Below, piece after piece: positions 17,142 through 25,854 of a stretch of DNA of 64,000 nucleotides (position 1 is the stretch's first letter; every line of letters begins with the position of its first letter). The notes below the pieces were generated by a model. The model was not told the DNA's origin, ran no database searches, and saw only the letters and a program-made list of their open reading frames with translations. Source of the stretch: PALSA-1006 sp964532405. GTDB taxonomy: Bacteria; Pseudomonadota; Gammaproteobacteria; Burkholderiales; Gallionellaceae. A program made the position numbers and the translations under genes. The stretch spans positions 74,230 through 138,229 of the forward strand of contig CAZHIC010000002.1 of the NCBI GenBank assembly GCA_964532405.1, in the 5' to 3' direction.

Positions 17142-18476
17142 TTAACGTAGCGCCTGATTAACCGCACCGACATCTTCTTCGGCCAATGTTCCAACCGCAG
17201 CCTTGAGGCGCAAGCGACTGAGCAGGTAACTGTATTCGGCTTGATACAGATCGCGGCGGGTCGAAAACAGCTGCTGCTGGGCATTCAACACATCCAAGTT
17301 GGTACGCACTCCGACGCCCTGTCCCAGCTTGCTTGCCTGCAACAGACTCTCGCTGGACTTTAACGCCTGCTGCAGGGCTTTCACTTGGGCGATGCCGCTC
17401 ACCACACCGAGGTAAGCTTGGCGTGCTTGGACGGCAACGGTACGGCGCGCATTCTCCAAATCCTGCATGGCTTTATCGCGATTGGCTTCGGCCTCGCGGT
17501 ATTTCGACTGAGTCGCTCCGCCCTGAAACAGCGGCATATTGAGCTGGATGCCGACAGACTGGCTGGTGGACTCAACGGCGCCGAAGCGGGCGGTCAGCGG
17601 GTTGTATGTGCCATCGCTGGCCGCATTTTTTGAGTAGCTTGCCACCAGATCGAGTGTCGGCAAATGTCCGCCAAAGTTGCGCGATACTTCTTTTTCGGCC
17701 AACTGGGCAGCAGACTCGGCAATGGTGATTTGCACATTATGTTGCTGCGCGTCTGCTACCCACTTTTCCACATCGGCAGGTTGCGGTTCTTCCAGCTTGA
17801 ATTCCTGCCCCAATTGACGCAACTCGCCCGGCGCGGCATTGGTAATCTGCTGCAAAGCGCGTTTCTTGACTTCCAGATTGCTCTGCGCACTGATCTCCTG
17901 CGCGCTGGTGAGATCGTAGCGGGCTTGCGCCTCATAAGTATCGGTGATCGTGGACGTGCCCACTTCAAAATTGCGTTTGGCCTGTTCGAGCTGTTCGGAG
18001 ATGGCCCGTTTCTGGGCTTCGGTAAGCTGCACGCTATCTTGAGCGATCAGCACATCGAAGTAGCTTTGCGCCACGCGCAAGATCAGATCATGTTCGGCCA
18101 GCTTGTATTGGGCTTCAGAAATGGTGACTTGCATTTCCGATTCCGTATAGGCCAGCCAATTTTGCTGGCGGAACAGCGGCTGCACCAAACTCACCCCGAC
18201 ACCGGAACTGTTGTACCGAGTATCGCGCGCAGCCCCGCCGGCAAATTGCGTGGCGTTATCGTTGTAAGTAGTGCTTGCCGTCAGATTCACGTTGGGCAAC
18301 AACAAAGAACGGCCTTGCGATTTCTTTTCCTGACCCGCCTGCCGCGAAGCCCGCGCTGAAGCGAATGCGGCATCCTGACCCTGCGCCGAGCGGTAGGCGT
18401 CGAGCAAATCGGCCGACAGCACAGGGGCGGATACAAATAGAGCCAGTACGAATAAGGCTGATTTTGAGAGTTTCAT
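17142..18476 (-). CDS. tolC: TolC-family outer-membrane efflux channel
   Basis: A 444-residue protein with a Sec signal peptide (KLSKSALFVLALFVSAPVLSA, cleavage near residue 22) and two outer-membrane efflux repeats rich in coiled-coil helices. It forms the trimeric exit duct for type I secretion and RND pumps. The ATG at 18476 is preferred over an in-frame GTG at 18485. pcm lies upstream on the same strand, and a perfect palindrome (18494-18519) lies 18 nt before the start. It may serve several export systems; no partner pump is in the window. Confidence 0.93.
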   Translation of the reverse strand: MKLSKSALFVLALFVSAPVLSADLLDAYRSAQGQDAAFASARASRQAGQEKKSQGRSLLLPNVNLTASTTYNDNATQFAGGAARDTRYNSSGVGVSLVQPLFRQQNWLAYTESEMQVTISEAQYKLAEHDLILRVAQSYFDVLIAQDSVQLTEAQKRAISEQLEQAKRNFEVGTSTITDTYEAQARYDLTSAQEISAQSNLEVKKRALQQITNAAPGELRQLGQEFKLEEPQPADVEKWVADAQQHNVQITIAESAAQLAEKEVSRNFGGHLPTLDLVASYSKNAASDGTYNPLTARFGAVESTSQSVGIQLNMPLFQGGATQSKYREAEANRDKAMQDLENARRTVAVQARQAYLGVVSGIAQVKALQQALKSSESLLQASKLGQGVGVRTNLDVLNAQQQLFSTRRDLYQAEYSYLLSRLRLKAAVGTLAEEDVGAVNQALR

Positions 18477-18493
18477 TTTCTGCACCGAATATC

Positions 18494-18519
18494 ATAATAT
18501 TAGACCTTGCTAATATTAT
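18494..18519. promoter_or_regulatory. Perfect 10-bp palindrome before tolC (operator candidate)
   Basis: ATAATATTAG-ACCTTG-CTAATATTAT has 10-bp arms with no mismatch and a 6-nt centre. On the minus strand a TTTACA-18-TAATAT promoter-like pair overlaps it. A dimeric repressor (TetR or MarR type) is the obvious kind of binder; the protein is unknown. Confidence 0.5.
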
Positions 18520-18574
18520 ATGTAAAACAGTCCAGTTTCAAGCAGGAACTGAAATTCCCCCAAGGGGGCACTCT

Positions 18575-19228
18575 TTAAAAAACGAATCTCTGGGGTTGCA
18601 GTGCATTCAGCAGGGGTGCAACGTTCGTTTCGAACAGCGTGACGCTGTCGAAGGTATCGGCTGCGGTACGAGTGATCAAACACGCCTGCATCGCAGGCCC
18701 ATCGCCGATCACCGCGAATAAACGCCCCCCGATATTCAGGCTGTTCATTTGTGCGCTAGGCTGCATGGGCACGGAGCCGGTCAGCACGATGGCATCGTAT
18801 TGCGCCGTTCCCCAGCCATTCGCCGCATCGCCGACTTCCAGTGTGACATTGTCGATATGATAAGCCGCCAGATTGCGCTCCGCCATCGCGCTCAATTCCG
18901 CCACGATCTCTACACTCGTCACATGTGAGGCAAGATTGGACAACAGCGCCGTCAGATAACCGCTACCGCTGCCCACTTCCAGCACCCGGTCACGATGATG
19001 CAGTTTCAGCGCTTGCAAAGCACGCGCCTCCAACTTGGGTTGCCACATTTTTGCGCCATGTCCCAAAGGAATATCCAAATCCATGAATGCCAGAGAACGT
19101 TGACTCGCCGGAACAAACTGTTCGCGTTTTATCTTTTTCAACAGATCCAACACCTCGGCATTGAGTACATCCCAAGGACGTATCTGTTGTTCCACCATAT
19201 TGAAGCGTGCTTGTTCCATGTTGTTCAT
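18575..19228 (-). CDS. pcm: Protein-L-isoaspartate O-methyltransferase family protein
   Basis: A 217-residue SAM-dependent methyltransferase. It contains VLEVGSGSGYLTALL (the SAM-binding motif I), IPLGHGAKMWQPKLEARALQAL matching the substrate lid of PCMT, and YDAIVLTGSV as motif II. PCMT repairs isoaspartyl residues in ageing proteins. In betaproteobacteria a PCMT-like gene commonly precedes tolC, as it does here (98 nt gap). GGAGTAGGGG lies just before the ATG at 19228; MEQARF at 19219 is an alternative start. This short subgroup may have a different substrate from E. coli Pcm. Confidence 0.87.
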   Translation of the reverse strand: MNNMEQARFNMVEQQIRPWDVLNAEVLDLLKKIKREQFVPASQRSLAFMDLDIPLGHGAKMWQPKLEARALQALKLHHRDRVLEVGSGSGYLTALLSNLASHVTSVEIVAELSAMAERNLAAYHIDNVTLEVGDAANGWGTAQYDAIVLTGSVPMQPSAQMNSLNIGGRLFAVIGDGPAMQACLITRTAADTFDSVTLFETNVAPLLNALQPQRFVF

Positions 19229-19299
19229 CCCCTACTCCCTTGGAGCGTTGTAATAATTTGTGCGGCGCAGTATAGCAAGGCCATCCTTATGGCTCAATG

Positions 19300-21024
19300 C
19301 TAAGCGTTCAAGCGCAGCAAAAGATCCTGGATCTTGAGCGGGTCGTCCGAACGCAATATCTTCTGCGTGAGCGGGAGTGTTTCCGGCAAGCTGGTGGTGA
19401 GCACACGCTGCTTGGTGGCCAGCAATTGCGCCGAGTTCATGGAAAATTGGCGCAAGCCGAGACCCAATAACAAGCGGGTGTAAGCCAGTTCGCCCGCCAT
19501 TTCGCCGCACACCGAGATCGGCACGCCGGCCTTGTTGGCACCGCCGATAACATGCGCCAGCAGGTACAGCACGGCGGGATGGAGCGGATCGTAAAGATGC
19601 GCCACCTCCTCGTCGGTACGGTCGATTGCCAGCGTGTATTGGATCAAGTCATTGGTGCCGATGGAAAGAAAGTCCAGTTTCTTCACGAACACATTGAGCG
19701 CCAATGCGGCGGCGGGAATTTCGATCATGCCGCCGATGGGTACGGCTGGATTGAATTGAATACCTTCCGCCGACAAGCCCTGCTTGGTCGAAGCGATGAA
19801 ATGCAGAGTCTGATTGATCTCTGCAACGCCCGACAACATCGGTACCAGAATCTTCAGATTGCCATAGGCAGAGGCACGCAGCAATGCGCGCAATTGTGTG
19901 CGAAAAAGTTGCGGCTCAGCCAGACACAGGCGAATCGCGCGCAGCCCCAATGCCGGATTACTGGCGACCCGCACCGCGCCTTTGATCTGCTTGTCCGCCC
20001 CCAAGTCAAAAGTACGGATGGTGACAGGTAGCCCGTCCATGCCCTCCACCACCGCGCGATAGGCTTCGAACTGCTCCTCCTCGTCCGGTAGTTCATCGCG
20101 ATTAAGAAATAAAAATTCGCTGCGGAACAAACCGATCCCCGTCGCACCGTTCTCCTTCACATCGACGAGGTCGTGCGGCATTTCGATATTTGCATGCAGC
20201 TCGATATGCGTGCCGTCCAAGGTATTCGCATGTGCCGTCTTCAGGCGCTTGAGCTTTTGCCGCTCAAGTTCCAGCTGGCTTTGGCGCAGCTTGTATTCGG
20301 CGATGAGTTGCTTGTCCGGGTTGACCAACACCACACCCTGCTCGCCATCCACGATGAGCATGTCGTTGTCTTTGATGAGCTCGCGCGCGTGATGCAAGCC
20401 CACAACGCAAGGCGTATTCAATCCGCGCGCCACAATGGCGGTGTGCGAAGTGGCACCGCCAACGTCGGTCAGAATGGCGGAAAACTGGTGCGGTTTAAGT
20501 TGAATAAGGTCGGCGGGACTGACATCGTGCGCCACCAGAATCAGGTTCAGATCATGCTGGGCACTGGGCGGAATATGGCCGGGCTGGCCGCTCATAGCCT
20601 TGAGAATGCGCTCGACGACCTGCACCACATCGGTCTTGCGTTCGCGCAGATACTCGTCTTCAAAGGCTTCAAACTGGGAAACCAACTCCTTCATCTGGGT
20701 CTTCAGCGCCCACTCCGCGTTACATTGTTCACGGACGATCATTTCGCGCGCCGCGCTGCCGATGTGCTCGTCGCCGAGGATCATCAAATGAATATCCAGA
20801 AAAGCGTCGAATTCAGCCGCCGCCTGTTGCGGGCGCGATTCGCGCAGTCCGGTCAGTTCATTGCGCGTCGTTTCCAGCGCTTCGTTCAAGCGCTCCACCT
20901 CCGCCTGAACCAGATGCTTGGGCAGCACGTAATGGGTGACTTCCAGCGTGGCATGAGACACCAGATGCGCGTGCCCGATGGCGATACCGCGCGAAACAGG
21001 AAGGCCATGCAGAGCAAAACTCAT
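19300..21024 (-). CDS. ptsI: PTS enzyme I (phosphoenolpyruvate-protein phosphotransferase)
   Basis: A 574-residue cytoplasmic enzyme that passes phosphate from PEP to HPr. The phosphorylated histidine is H194 in GGATSHTAIVARG. The PEP-binding barrel has the GIGLFRSEFLFLNR and FLSIGTNDLIQYTLAIDR blocks and the C-terminal SVCGEMAG cysteine motif. It overlaps ptsH by 4 nt (21021-21024). No sugar-specific EIIB/EIIC is present, so this is a regulatory PTS of the betaproteobacterial kind rather than a sugar uptake system. Confidence 0.97.
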   Translation of the reverse strand: MSFALHGLPVSRGIAIGHAHLVSHATLEVTHYVLPKHLVQAEVERLNEALETTRNELTGLRESRPQQAAAEFDAFLDIHLMILGDEHIGSAAREMIVREQCNAEWALKTQMKELVSQFEAFEDEYLRERKTDVVQVVERILKAMSGQPGHIPPSAQHDLNLILVAHDVSPADLIQLKPHQFSAILTDVGGATSHTAIVARGLNTPCVVGLHHARELIKDNDMLIVDGEQGVVLVNPDKQLIAEYKLRQSQLELERQKLKRLKTAHANTLDGTHIELHANIEMPHDLVDVKENGATGIGLFRSEFLFLNRDELPDEEEQFEAYRAVVEGMDGLPVTIRTFDLGADKQIKGAVRVASNPALGLRAIRLCLAEPQLFRTQLRALLRASAYGNLKILVPMLSGVAEINQTLHFIASTKQGLSAEGIQFNPAVPIGGMIEIPAAALALNVFVKKLDFLSIGTNDLIQYTLAIDRTDEEVAHLYDPLHPAVLYLLAHVIGGANKAGVPISVCGEMAGELAYTRLLLGLGLRQFSMNSAQLLATKQRVLTTSLPETLPLTQKILRSDDPLKIQDLLLRLNA

Positions 21025-21290
21025 TCGCCTTCCCCGAAATAATCATTGATAAGCGCCAACAAGGCAGTCATCGCTTCTTGCTCCTGCTCGCCTGTTGTTT
21101 CAATGGAAATTGTCGATCCTTTCGCGGCAGCCAGCATCATCACGCCCATGATGCTTTTGGCGTTGATGCGGCGACCGTTGCGCGACATCCACACCTCGCA
21201 GGGAAACTGCGAAGCGAGTTGGGTCAGTTTGGCGGAAGCGCGGGCGTGCAGCCCCAGCTTGTTAATGATCAGCGCATCTTGTTGCAACAT
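21021..21290 (-). CDS. ptsH: HPr phosphocarrier protein
   Basis: An 89-residue carrier with the active H15 in KLGLHARAS and the regulatory serine S46 in INAKSIMGV. Retention of S46 suggests an HPr kinase/phosphorylase elsewhere in the genome, as is usual in regulatory PTS bacteria. The ATG at 21290 is inside the upstream EIIA gene (29-nt overlap), and the stop overlaps ptsI, so the three are tightly coupled. Confidence 0.97.
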   Translation of the reverse strand: MLQQDALIINKLGLHARASAKLTQLASQFPCEVWMSRNGRRINAKSIMGVMMLAAAKGSTISIETTGEQEQEAMTALLALINDYFGEGE

Positions 21291-21693
21291 CGCAGCCCTT
21301 CGATTCTGAGTTCATCGGAACAATACATTCCCGCCCGCCATCCAGCGCGCGTTGCGCCATTTCGGCCAACGGCCTGTCGCGGCTGCACACCACCACCCGC
21401 AGCAGCATCGGCAGATTCACGCCCGCCACGCCTTCCACGCGTCCCGGCTGACACAAACGCTGTGCGATGTTGCCGGGCGTGGCGCCAAACACATCGCACA
21501 AGATCAACACCCCTTTACCCGTATCCAATTGCTCGATGAGTGCGCGCCCTTCGGCTTCTTTGCGCTGCGGATCATCACTGGCCAGCACAGATAACACTTT
21601 CAAATTGGATGGCGTGCTGCCCATCACATGGCGCACGCAATCGACCAGGCTATCACCGAGACCGTTATGCGTCACTAACAGAACACCGACCAA
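21262..21693 (-). CDS. PTS EIIA component, mannose/fructose (EIIA-Man) family
   Basis: A 143-residue EIIA-Man fold protein with the phosphorylated H9 in VTHNGLGDSL and CDVFGATPGN as the partner-side loop. It takes phosphate from HPr. With no EIIB, C or D genes nearby it most likely acts as a sensor or regulator, as proposed for the npr/manX-like systems of betaproteobacteria. The last 29 nt overlap ptsH in another frame. The C-terminal NSESKGCDVATRCADH lies in the overlap and is probably not conserved. Confidence 0.92.
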   Translation of the reverse strand: MVGVLLVTHNGLGDSLVDCVRHVMGSTPSNLKVLSVLASDDPQRKEAEGRALIEQLDTGKGVLILCDVFGATPGNIAQRLCQPGRVEGVAGVNLPMLLRVVVCSRDRPLAEMAQRALDGGRECIVPMNSESKGCDVATRCADH

Positions 21694-21900
21694 TTAAATC
21701 ACTCCCATAAAATGCGCCACAAACCCGGCAAGCAACAACAGCACCAGCCAACCGTAAAGCAGAAACGCATGCAGCACACGCCCGACCAGTGCTTCCGTCT
21801 TGCGCTCCTCCTCCACGATGGCATGGATCTCCTTGAGCGCCTGCATGCTCGCGGTGCGGCGTATGTTTTTTTGTAGCGCGTCTTCTTGCGGCGTACTCAT
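21694..21900 (-). CDS. Small single-span membrane protein, unknown function
   Basis: Sixty-eight residues: a charged helical N-terminal half (about 1-43, rich in K, R and E) and one hydrophobic span (about 46-66, LLYGWLVLLLLAGFVAHFMGV). The ATG overlaps the apbE stop by 4 nt, and the gene ends immediately before the EIIA start, so it is part of the same transcript. I do not recognise a family. The tight coupling on both sides supports it being real. Confidence 0.65.
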   Translation of the reverse strand: MSTPQEDALQKNIRRTASMQALKEIHAIVEEERKTEALVGRVLHAFLLYGWLVLLLLAGFVAHFMGVI

Positions 21901-23123
21901 GGCTCGACTTTTCTGACCGTGGACTTATCCGTGAATTCTAGCCTTTTCTGCAAGGCAGCGGTGAGGTGCACCACCCCATCCGCGTCGATCAACATCGCCT
22001 CGGCGAGTTGCATCTTATTCGCCGCTGCCACCCACCCCGCCGCGCCGGAAATGAACAACGGCTTGGAAGCCCAGTCCGACAACAAACCCGCACGTTCACC
22101 GTGGGTCAAGATGGTGACGGCTTGCACCCCCTGTGCGGGATAGCCGCTGCGCGGGTCGATCAAGTGGCAGTAGCGTTTGCCGTCGAATTCGAAATAGCGC
22201 TGATAGTCGCCCGAAGTGCCGATAGCCTCGCCGTCGTGCAGCTCCAGCGTGGCCAACGGCCCCGGTTTGCGCGGATGCTGGATGCCCACGCGCCAAGGGC
22301 GCGAACCATGTTGCCCCAGCGCCAGCACATTGCCGCCGATGTTGATGAGCGCATTGTGGATGCCCTGCTGCTTGAGCAAGGCTGCTGCGCGGTCCAGCGC
22401 ATAGCCTTTGGCGTAGCCGCCGAGATCGAGTTGCACAGAACGGTTGCGGCTAAAAACCCTAACCCCCCCAGCCCCCCTTACACCCGCAAGGAGTACGCCG
22501 GTGGGTTCCCCGCTGCTTTGCAGCGACCCTTTCGCTGTCAGGGGGGAGTCAACCGCTCCTCCCCTGACAAGGGGAGGCTGGGAGGGGTTGGTTGTGGAAG
22601 AAAAATCCAAATCGCTCATCTGCGGATTCGCCTGCACCAGCGCAGCGATCTTATTTGCATCCGGCAACACGGCCTTGAATTCATCGGCCTGGAATCCCCA
22701 TGTCTGGATCAGTCCGCCGATGGCTGGATTAAACAACCCCTCCGATTGTGCGGAAACGCGTGCGGCATCTTGCAACATCATCGCCAGTTCCGGCGCAACG
22801 ATTTTTGTTTTTCCCTGCGCAAAAGCGGTATTCAGCGCGCTCAACTCGGAAGGTTTCCACGCATGCAGCAAATCGTGCAGACGCTGAAATTCATGCATCA
22901 CTGCGGCGATGGACGCTCGCGCATGAGCTTCGTCATCGCCATAAATACTGACCTCGACGCGCGTGCCGAAAACGTAGCTTTCTTCTTGGTAGAGCGGCTC
23001 TTTGCTACAGCCAGAGAGAAAAAGAATCACACCACAGAGACACAGAGACACAGAGAAAACCAATACAGATTTTATTTTTCCTCTGTGTCTCTGTGTCTCT
23101 GTGGTGAACGGTTTTGAAATCAC
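21897..23123 (-). CDS. apbE: FAD:protein FMN transferase (ApbE) with two repeat insertions
   Basis: A lipoprotein-type ApbE that links FMN covalently to threonines of periplasmic flavoproteins such as the Nqr and Rnf subunits. The conserved blocks are LDLGGYAKGYALD (232-244), GGNVLALG and HLIDPRSGYP. The start is the GTG at 23123, which overlaps the gshA stop as GTGA; upstream frame (to 23246) lies inside gshA. The export signal ends in a lipobox LSGC (C39). Residues 7-31 of the signal are encoded by a 25-bp perfect inverted repeat. Residues about 177-226 are encoded by a second, unrelated repeat just before the LDLGG strand. At 408 residues it is longer than usual. Confidence 0.9.
   Translation of the reverse strand: MISKPFTTETQRHRGKIKSVLVFSVSLCLCGVILFLSGCSKEPLYQEESYVFGTRVEVSIYGDDEAHARASIAAVMHEFQRLHDLLHAWKPSELSALNTAFAQGKTKIVAPELAMMLQDAARVSAQSEGLFNPAIGGLIQTWGFQADEFKAVLPDANKIAALVQANPQMSDLDFSSTTNPSQPPLVRGGAVDSPLTAKGSLQSSGEPTGVLLAGVRGAGGVRVFSRNRSVQLDLGGYAKGYALDRAAALLKQQGIHNALINIGGNVLALGQHGSRPWRVGIQHPRKPGPLATLELHDGEAIGTSGDYQRYFEFDGKRYCHLIDPRSGYPAQGVQAVTILTHGERAGLLSDWASKPLFISGAAGWVAAANKMQLAEAMLIDADGVVHLTAALQKRLEFTDKSTVRKVEP
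22446..22595. repeat. Family B repeat inserted in apbE
   Basis: Roughly 150 nt, open in the apbE frame, bounded by AACCCTAACCCCCCCAGCC on the left and GGCTGGGAGGGGTTGGTT on the right as an inverted pair. It encodes NPSQPPLVRGG and RGAGGVRVF. Similar Pro/Gly-rich peptides would be read from the 10970-11062 element. Confidence 0.75.
23032..23106. repeat. Perfect 25-bp inverted repeat (CACAGAGA type) in the apbE signal sequence
   Basis: The arms at 23032-23056 and 23082-23106 are exact complements with a 25-nt loop. Built from ACACAGAG units, it encodes both the charged head (TTETQRHRG) and most of the hydrophobic core (VSLCLCG) of the ApbE lipoprotein signal. Confidence 0.9.
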
Positions 23124-24391
23124 GCCGCCATCTCTTCCAATTCCAGCGCAGCCGCCAGCATCGCCAGACGTGCCACCACACCGTAGGCGTAGAAGCGGTT
23201 CGGCATATCGTCCGGCGCGCCATCGGGGTTGGGCAAAGTGCAGCATTGCTCGAACGCCAGCGGCTCGAAGCGCATGCCCGGCGCATTGAGGTTCTCGTCC
23301 ACACCGCGCTCGGTGTGGACCCGATAGAAACCACCCACCACATGGCGGTCGATCATGTACACCACCGGTTCGGCCACTGCACCGTCGAGATCTTCAAAGG
23401 TATACACGCCTTCCTGCACCAGCACGTCGGAGACTTGCAGCCCTTCTTTCACCACCGCCATCTTATTGCGTTGTTTGCGATTCAAGTCGCGCACTTCGCT
23501 GGCGTCTTTCACCGTCATGATGCCCATGCCGTAAGTACCCGCATCCGCTTTGACGATGACGAAAGGATCGTGCTTCACACCGTATTCGGCGTACTTCACG
23601 CGTATCTGTTGCAACACAAAATCTACTTGCGCGGCGAGACATTCTTCGCCGACCTTCTCTTGGAAATTGACCTGGTTGCACACGGCAAAATAGGGGTCGA
23701 TGAGCCACGAGTCGATGCCCAGCAATTCCGAAAATTGCTGGCTCACCTGATGATATGCCGCGAAATGTTTGGACTTGCGCCGCGCATACCAACCCGCTTC
23801 CAGCGGCGGCAACACGGTCTGTTCCAGATTTTTCAAAATATCCGGCACACCCGCAGAAAGATCGTTGTTGAGCACGATGACGCAGGGATCGAAATCCTCC
23901 ACGCCCAAGCGCTTGCCTCTGCGCACCAGCGGCTCCAGCGTCAACGTGCTGCCATTCGCCAGCGCCAGCGTGGTTGGCTGAGTGATCTCCGGCAGCAGCG
24001 AACCGACGCGCACGCGCATCCCGGCTTGCTTGAGAATGGTGACGAGCTGCGCTACGTTTTGCAGATAGAACTGGTTGCGCGTGTGATTCTCCGGGATCAG
24101 CAACACCCCGCGCGCCTCGGGGCAAATTTTTTCCACTGTGCTTTGCATCGCCATCACGCACAGCGGCAGAAAGTCGGGATTGAGATTGTTGAAGCCACCG
24201 GGGAAAAGATTAGTATCGACGGGCGCGAGCTTGAAACCACTGTTGCGCAGATCGACGGAAGAATAGAACGGCGGGGTGTGCTCCAACCATTGCGTGCGAA
24301 ACCAATGTTCGATGGTCGGCTGCGCCGTGAGGATGCGCCGCTCCAACTCCAACAACGGGCCTTTTAGTGCGGTGGTGAGATGAGGGACCAT
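23120..24391 (-). CDS. gshA: Glutamate-cysteine ligase (proteobacterial GshA variant)
   Basis: A 423-residue protein matching the glutamate-cysteine ligase type seen in Acidithiobacillus and many betaproteobacteria, not the E. coli type. Recognisable blocks are VDLRNSGFKLAPVDTNLFPGG near the N-terminus, FVIVKADAGTYGMGIMTV (ATP-grasp-like nucleotide site) and VVYMIDRHVVGGFYRVH. It makes gamma-glutamylcysteine, the first step to glutathione. The stop TGA overlaps the GTG start of apbE. The gap upstream (24392-24592) holds no gene I can support. Confidence 0.93.
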   Translation of the reverse strand: MVPHLTTALKGPLLELERRILTAQPTIEHWFRTQWLEHTPPFYSSVDLRNSGFKLAPVDTNLFPGGFNNLNPDFLPLCVMAMQSTVEKICPEARGVLLIPENHTRNQFYLQNVAQLVTILKQAGMRVRVGSLLPEITQPTTLALANGSTLTLEPLVRRGKRLGVEDFDPCVIVLNNDLSAGVPDILKNLEQTVLPPLEAGWYARRKSKHFAAYHQVSQQFSELLGIDSWLIDPYFAVCNQVNFQEKVGEECLAAQVDFVLQQIRVKYAEYGVKHDPFVIVKADAGTYGMGIMTVKDASEVRDLNRKQRNKMAVVKEGLQVSDVLVQEGVYTFEDLDGAVAEPVVYMIDRHVVGGFYRVHTERGVDENLNAPGMRFEPLAFEQCCTLPNPDGAPDDMPNRFYAYGVVARLAMLAAALELEEMAA

Positions 24392-24592
24392 GATGTGCCT
24401 ACGTAAAAACAGGCTGGCATTCTATCCGATTGCAGCAACCAGAATGAAGCCGCCCGTGCACGACTGCGAATTCCGCTGATTTATCCGGGCTTAAGCGCCG
24501 TCACTATCCCTCGGTACATCTGGTCGGACGATACAGTGGCTTCTTCGACGATGGCGTCATGAACTTCCTGCATAGCAAAAGCATTGCTTGCA

Positions 24593-25831
24593 TCATTCCT
24601 CGACCAGCAGATCGAGCTTCTTTGCCAGCCACTTGGTCGTCGTAGCCTGAATCAAAATAGTCATCAGGATAGCGATGAAGGTCACGGAGGCGATGATCTG
24701 CGCGCCCGGCGCTTTCATGCCGACCAGCATACCGGCCAGTGCGCCGGGAATAACGCCGGTCTCGCGCGTCCAGCACATGAACAGCATCTCTTTGAAGCTC
24801 CACTTGGCGCGGCGATCCGGCAGCGCGCACAGAAACACGGTGACGGGTCTTGCCACCAGCATGAACACGATGACGACACCGACGCCCGCCCAGAGGTATT
24901 GGTTCATCAGGCCGAAGTCCACTTGGCTGCCGAGCAGGATGAAAATGAACATGCGCATGATGAGTGCGGTGGTCATCACGAAATCTTCCAGTTGATGACT
25001 TTCCTCGGAAGAGCGTTTGAAGCCGAGCGATTCCACATTGCCCAGCATGATGCCGAACACGAACACCGCCATAAAGCCGCTGGCATGCAGCCCGTCCGCC
25101 GCCATGTAGGCCGCGATCACAGCCATCAACGTGACTACAGGGGCAAACTCGGCGAGGAAGTTGAATTTTTCGTGGGCGATCAGCACTGCCGCGAGGTACC
25201 CGAGTATGCCGCCGATGACGATACCGAACGATGCTTGTTTGAGCAGATCGATGAGCGCATCACCGGCAGAGAATTCACCCGCGCCCATCGCCACGCCCAG
25301 CACGGTGAAGGTGACGATAGCGCCCATCGCATCGTTGAAAGCGGATTCGCTCATCACGGTTTGCGCGACACGCTCTTTGATCTTGACCTGTTTGAACACC
25401 GGCACCAATGTCGCCGGGTCGGTGGAGGACAGTGTTGCGCCCAACAGCAAAGCGACCATGACGGGAACACCAAGAAAATAGTAGGCCGCTGCGCCAGTGA
25501 TAGCGGCAGTGATGAGCACACCGATGGTGGCGATCACCACAAGAGTGATCCACACTTCTTTCAGCACTTTGAGGCGGATGGATGCGCCACCATCGAACAG
25601 GATGTAGCTTGAGCCGAAGATGAGGATCAGTTGGTTGATGGTCGAATCTGCCTTGATGTCGACAAAGCCCAGCATACCCGAGCCGATCAGCATGCCCACC
25701 AGCAGAAACACGACCACGTCCGGTACTCGCGCCAAGCGCGCCACTAGCCCGGAAAAAGTACCGATGCCGAGGATGATGCCGAAAACGAGGAGTGTGTGTT
25801 TAGCGAGTTCCAGTGCAACAGAGGATTCCAT
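24593..25831 (-). CDS. CPA1-family cation:proton antiporter
   Basis: A 412-residue polytopic membrane protein with about 12 hydrophobic spans. The transport core is visible: TLSSTDPATLVPVFKQ in one unwound helix and SESAFNDAMGA, whose Asn-Asp pair binds the ion in NhaP-type exchangers. It lacks the C-terminal RCK domain of CvrA/NhaP2. It exchanges Na+ or K+ for protons across the inner membrane; the ion is not predictable. It is followed (minus strand) by an empty 200-nt gap and preceded by rnfH. Confidence 0.9.
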   Translation of the reverse strand: MESSVALELAKHTLLVFGIILGIGTFSGLVARLARVPDVVVFLLVGMLIGSGMLGFVDIKADSTINQLILIFGSSYILFDGGASIRLKVLKEVWITLVVIATIGVLITAAITGAAAYYFLGVPVMVALLLGATLSSTDPATLVPVFKQVKIKERVAQTVMSESAFNDAMGAIVTFTVLGVAMGAGEFSAGDALIDLLKQASFGIVIGGILGYLAAVLIAHEKFNFLAEFAPVVTLMAVIAAYMAADGLHASGFMAVFVFGIMLGNVESLGFKRSSEESHQLEDFVMTTALIMRMFIFILLGSQVDFGLMNQYLWAGVGVVIVFMLVARPVTVFLCALPDRRAKWSFKEMLFMCWTRETGVIPGALAGMLVGMKAPGAQIIASVTFIAILMTILIQATTTKWLAKKLDLLVEE

Positions 25832-25854
25832 GTTGTTCCTAAATCAATTCATGT

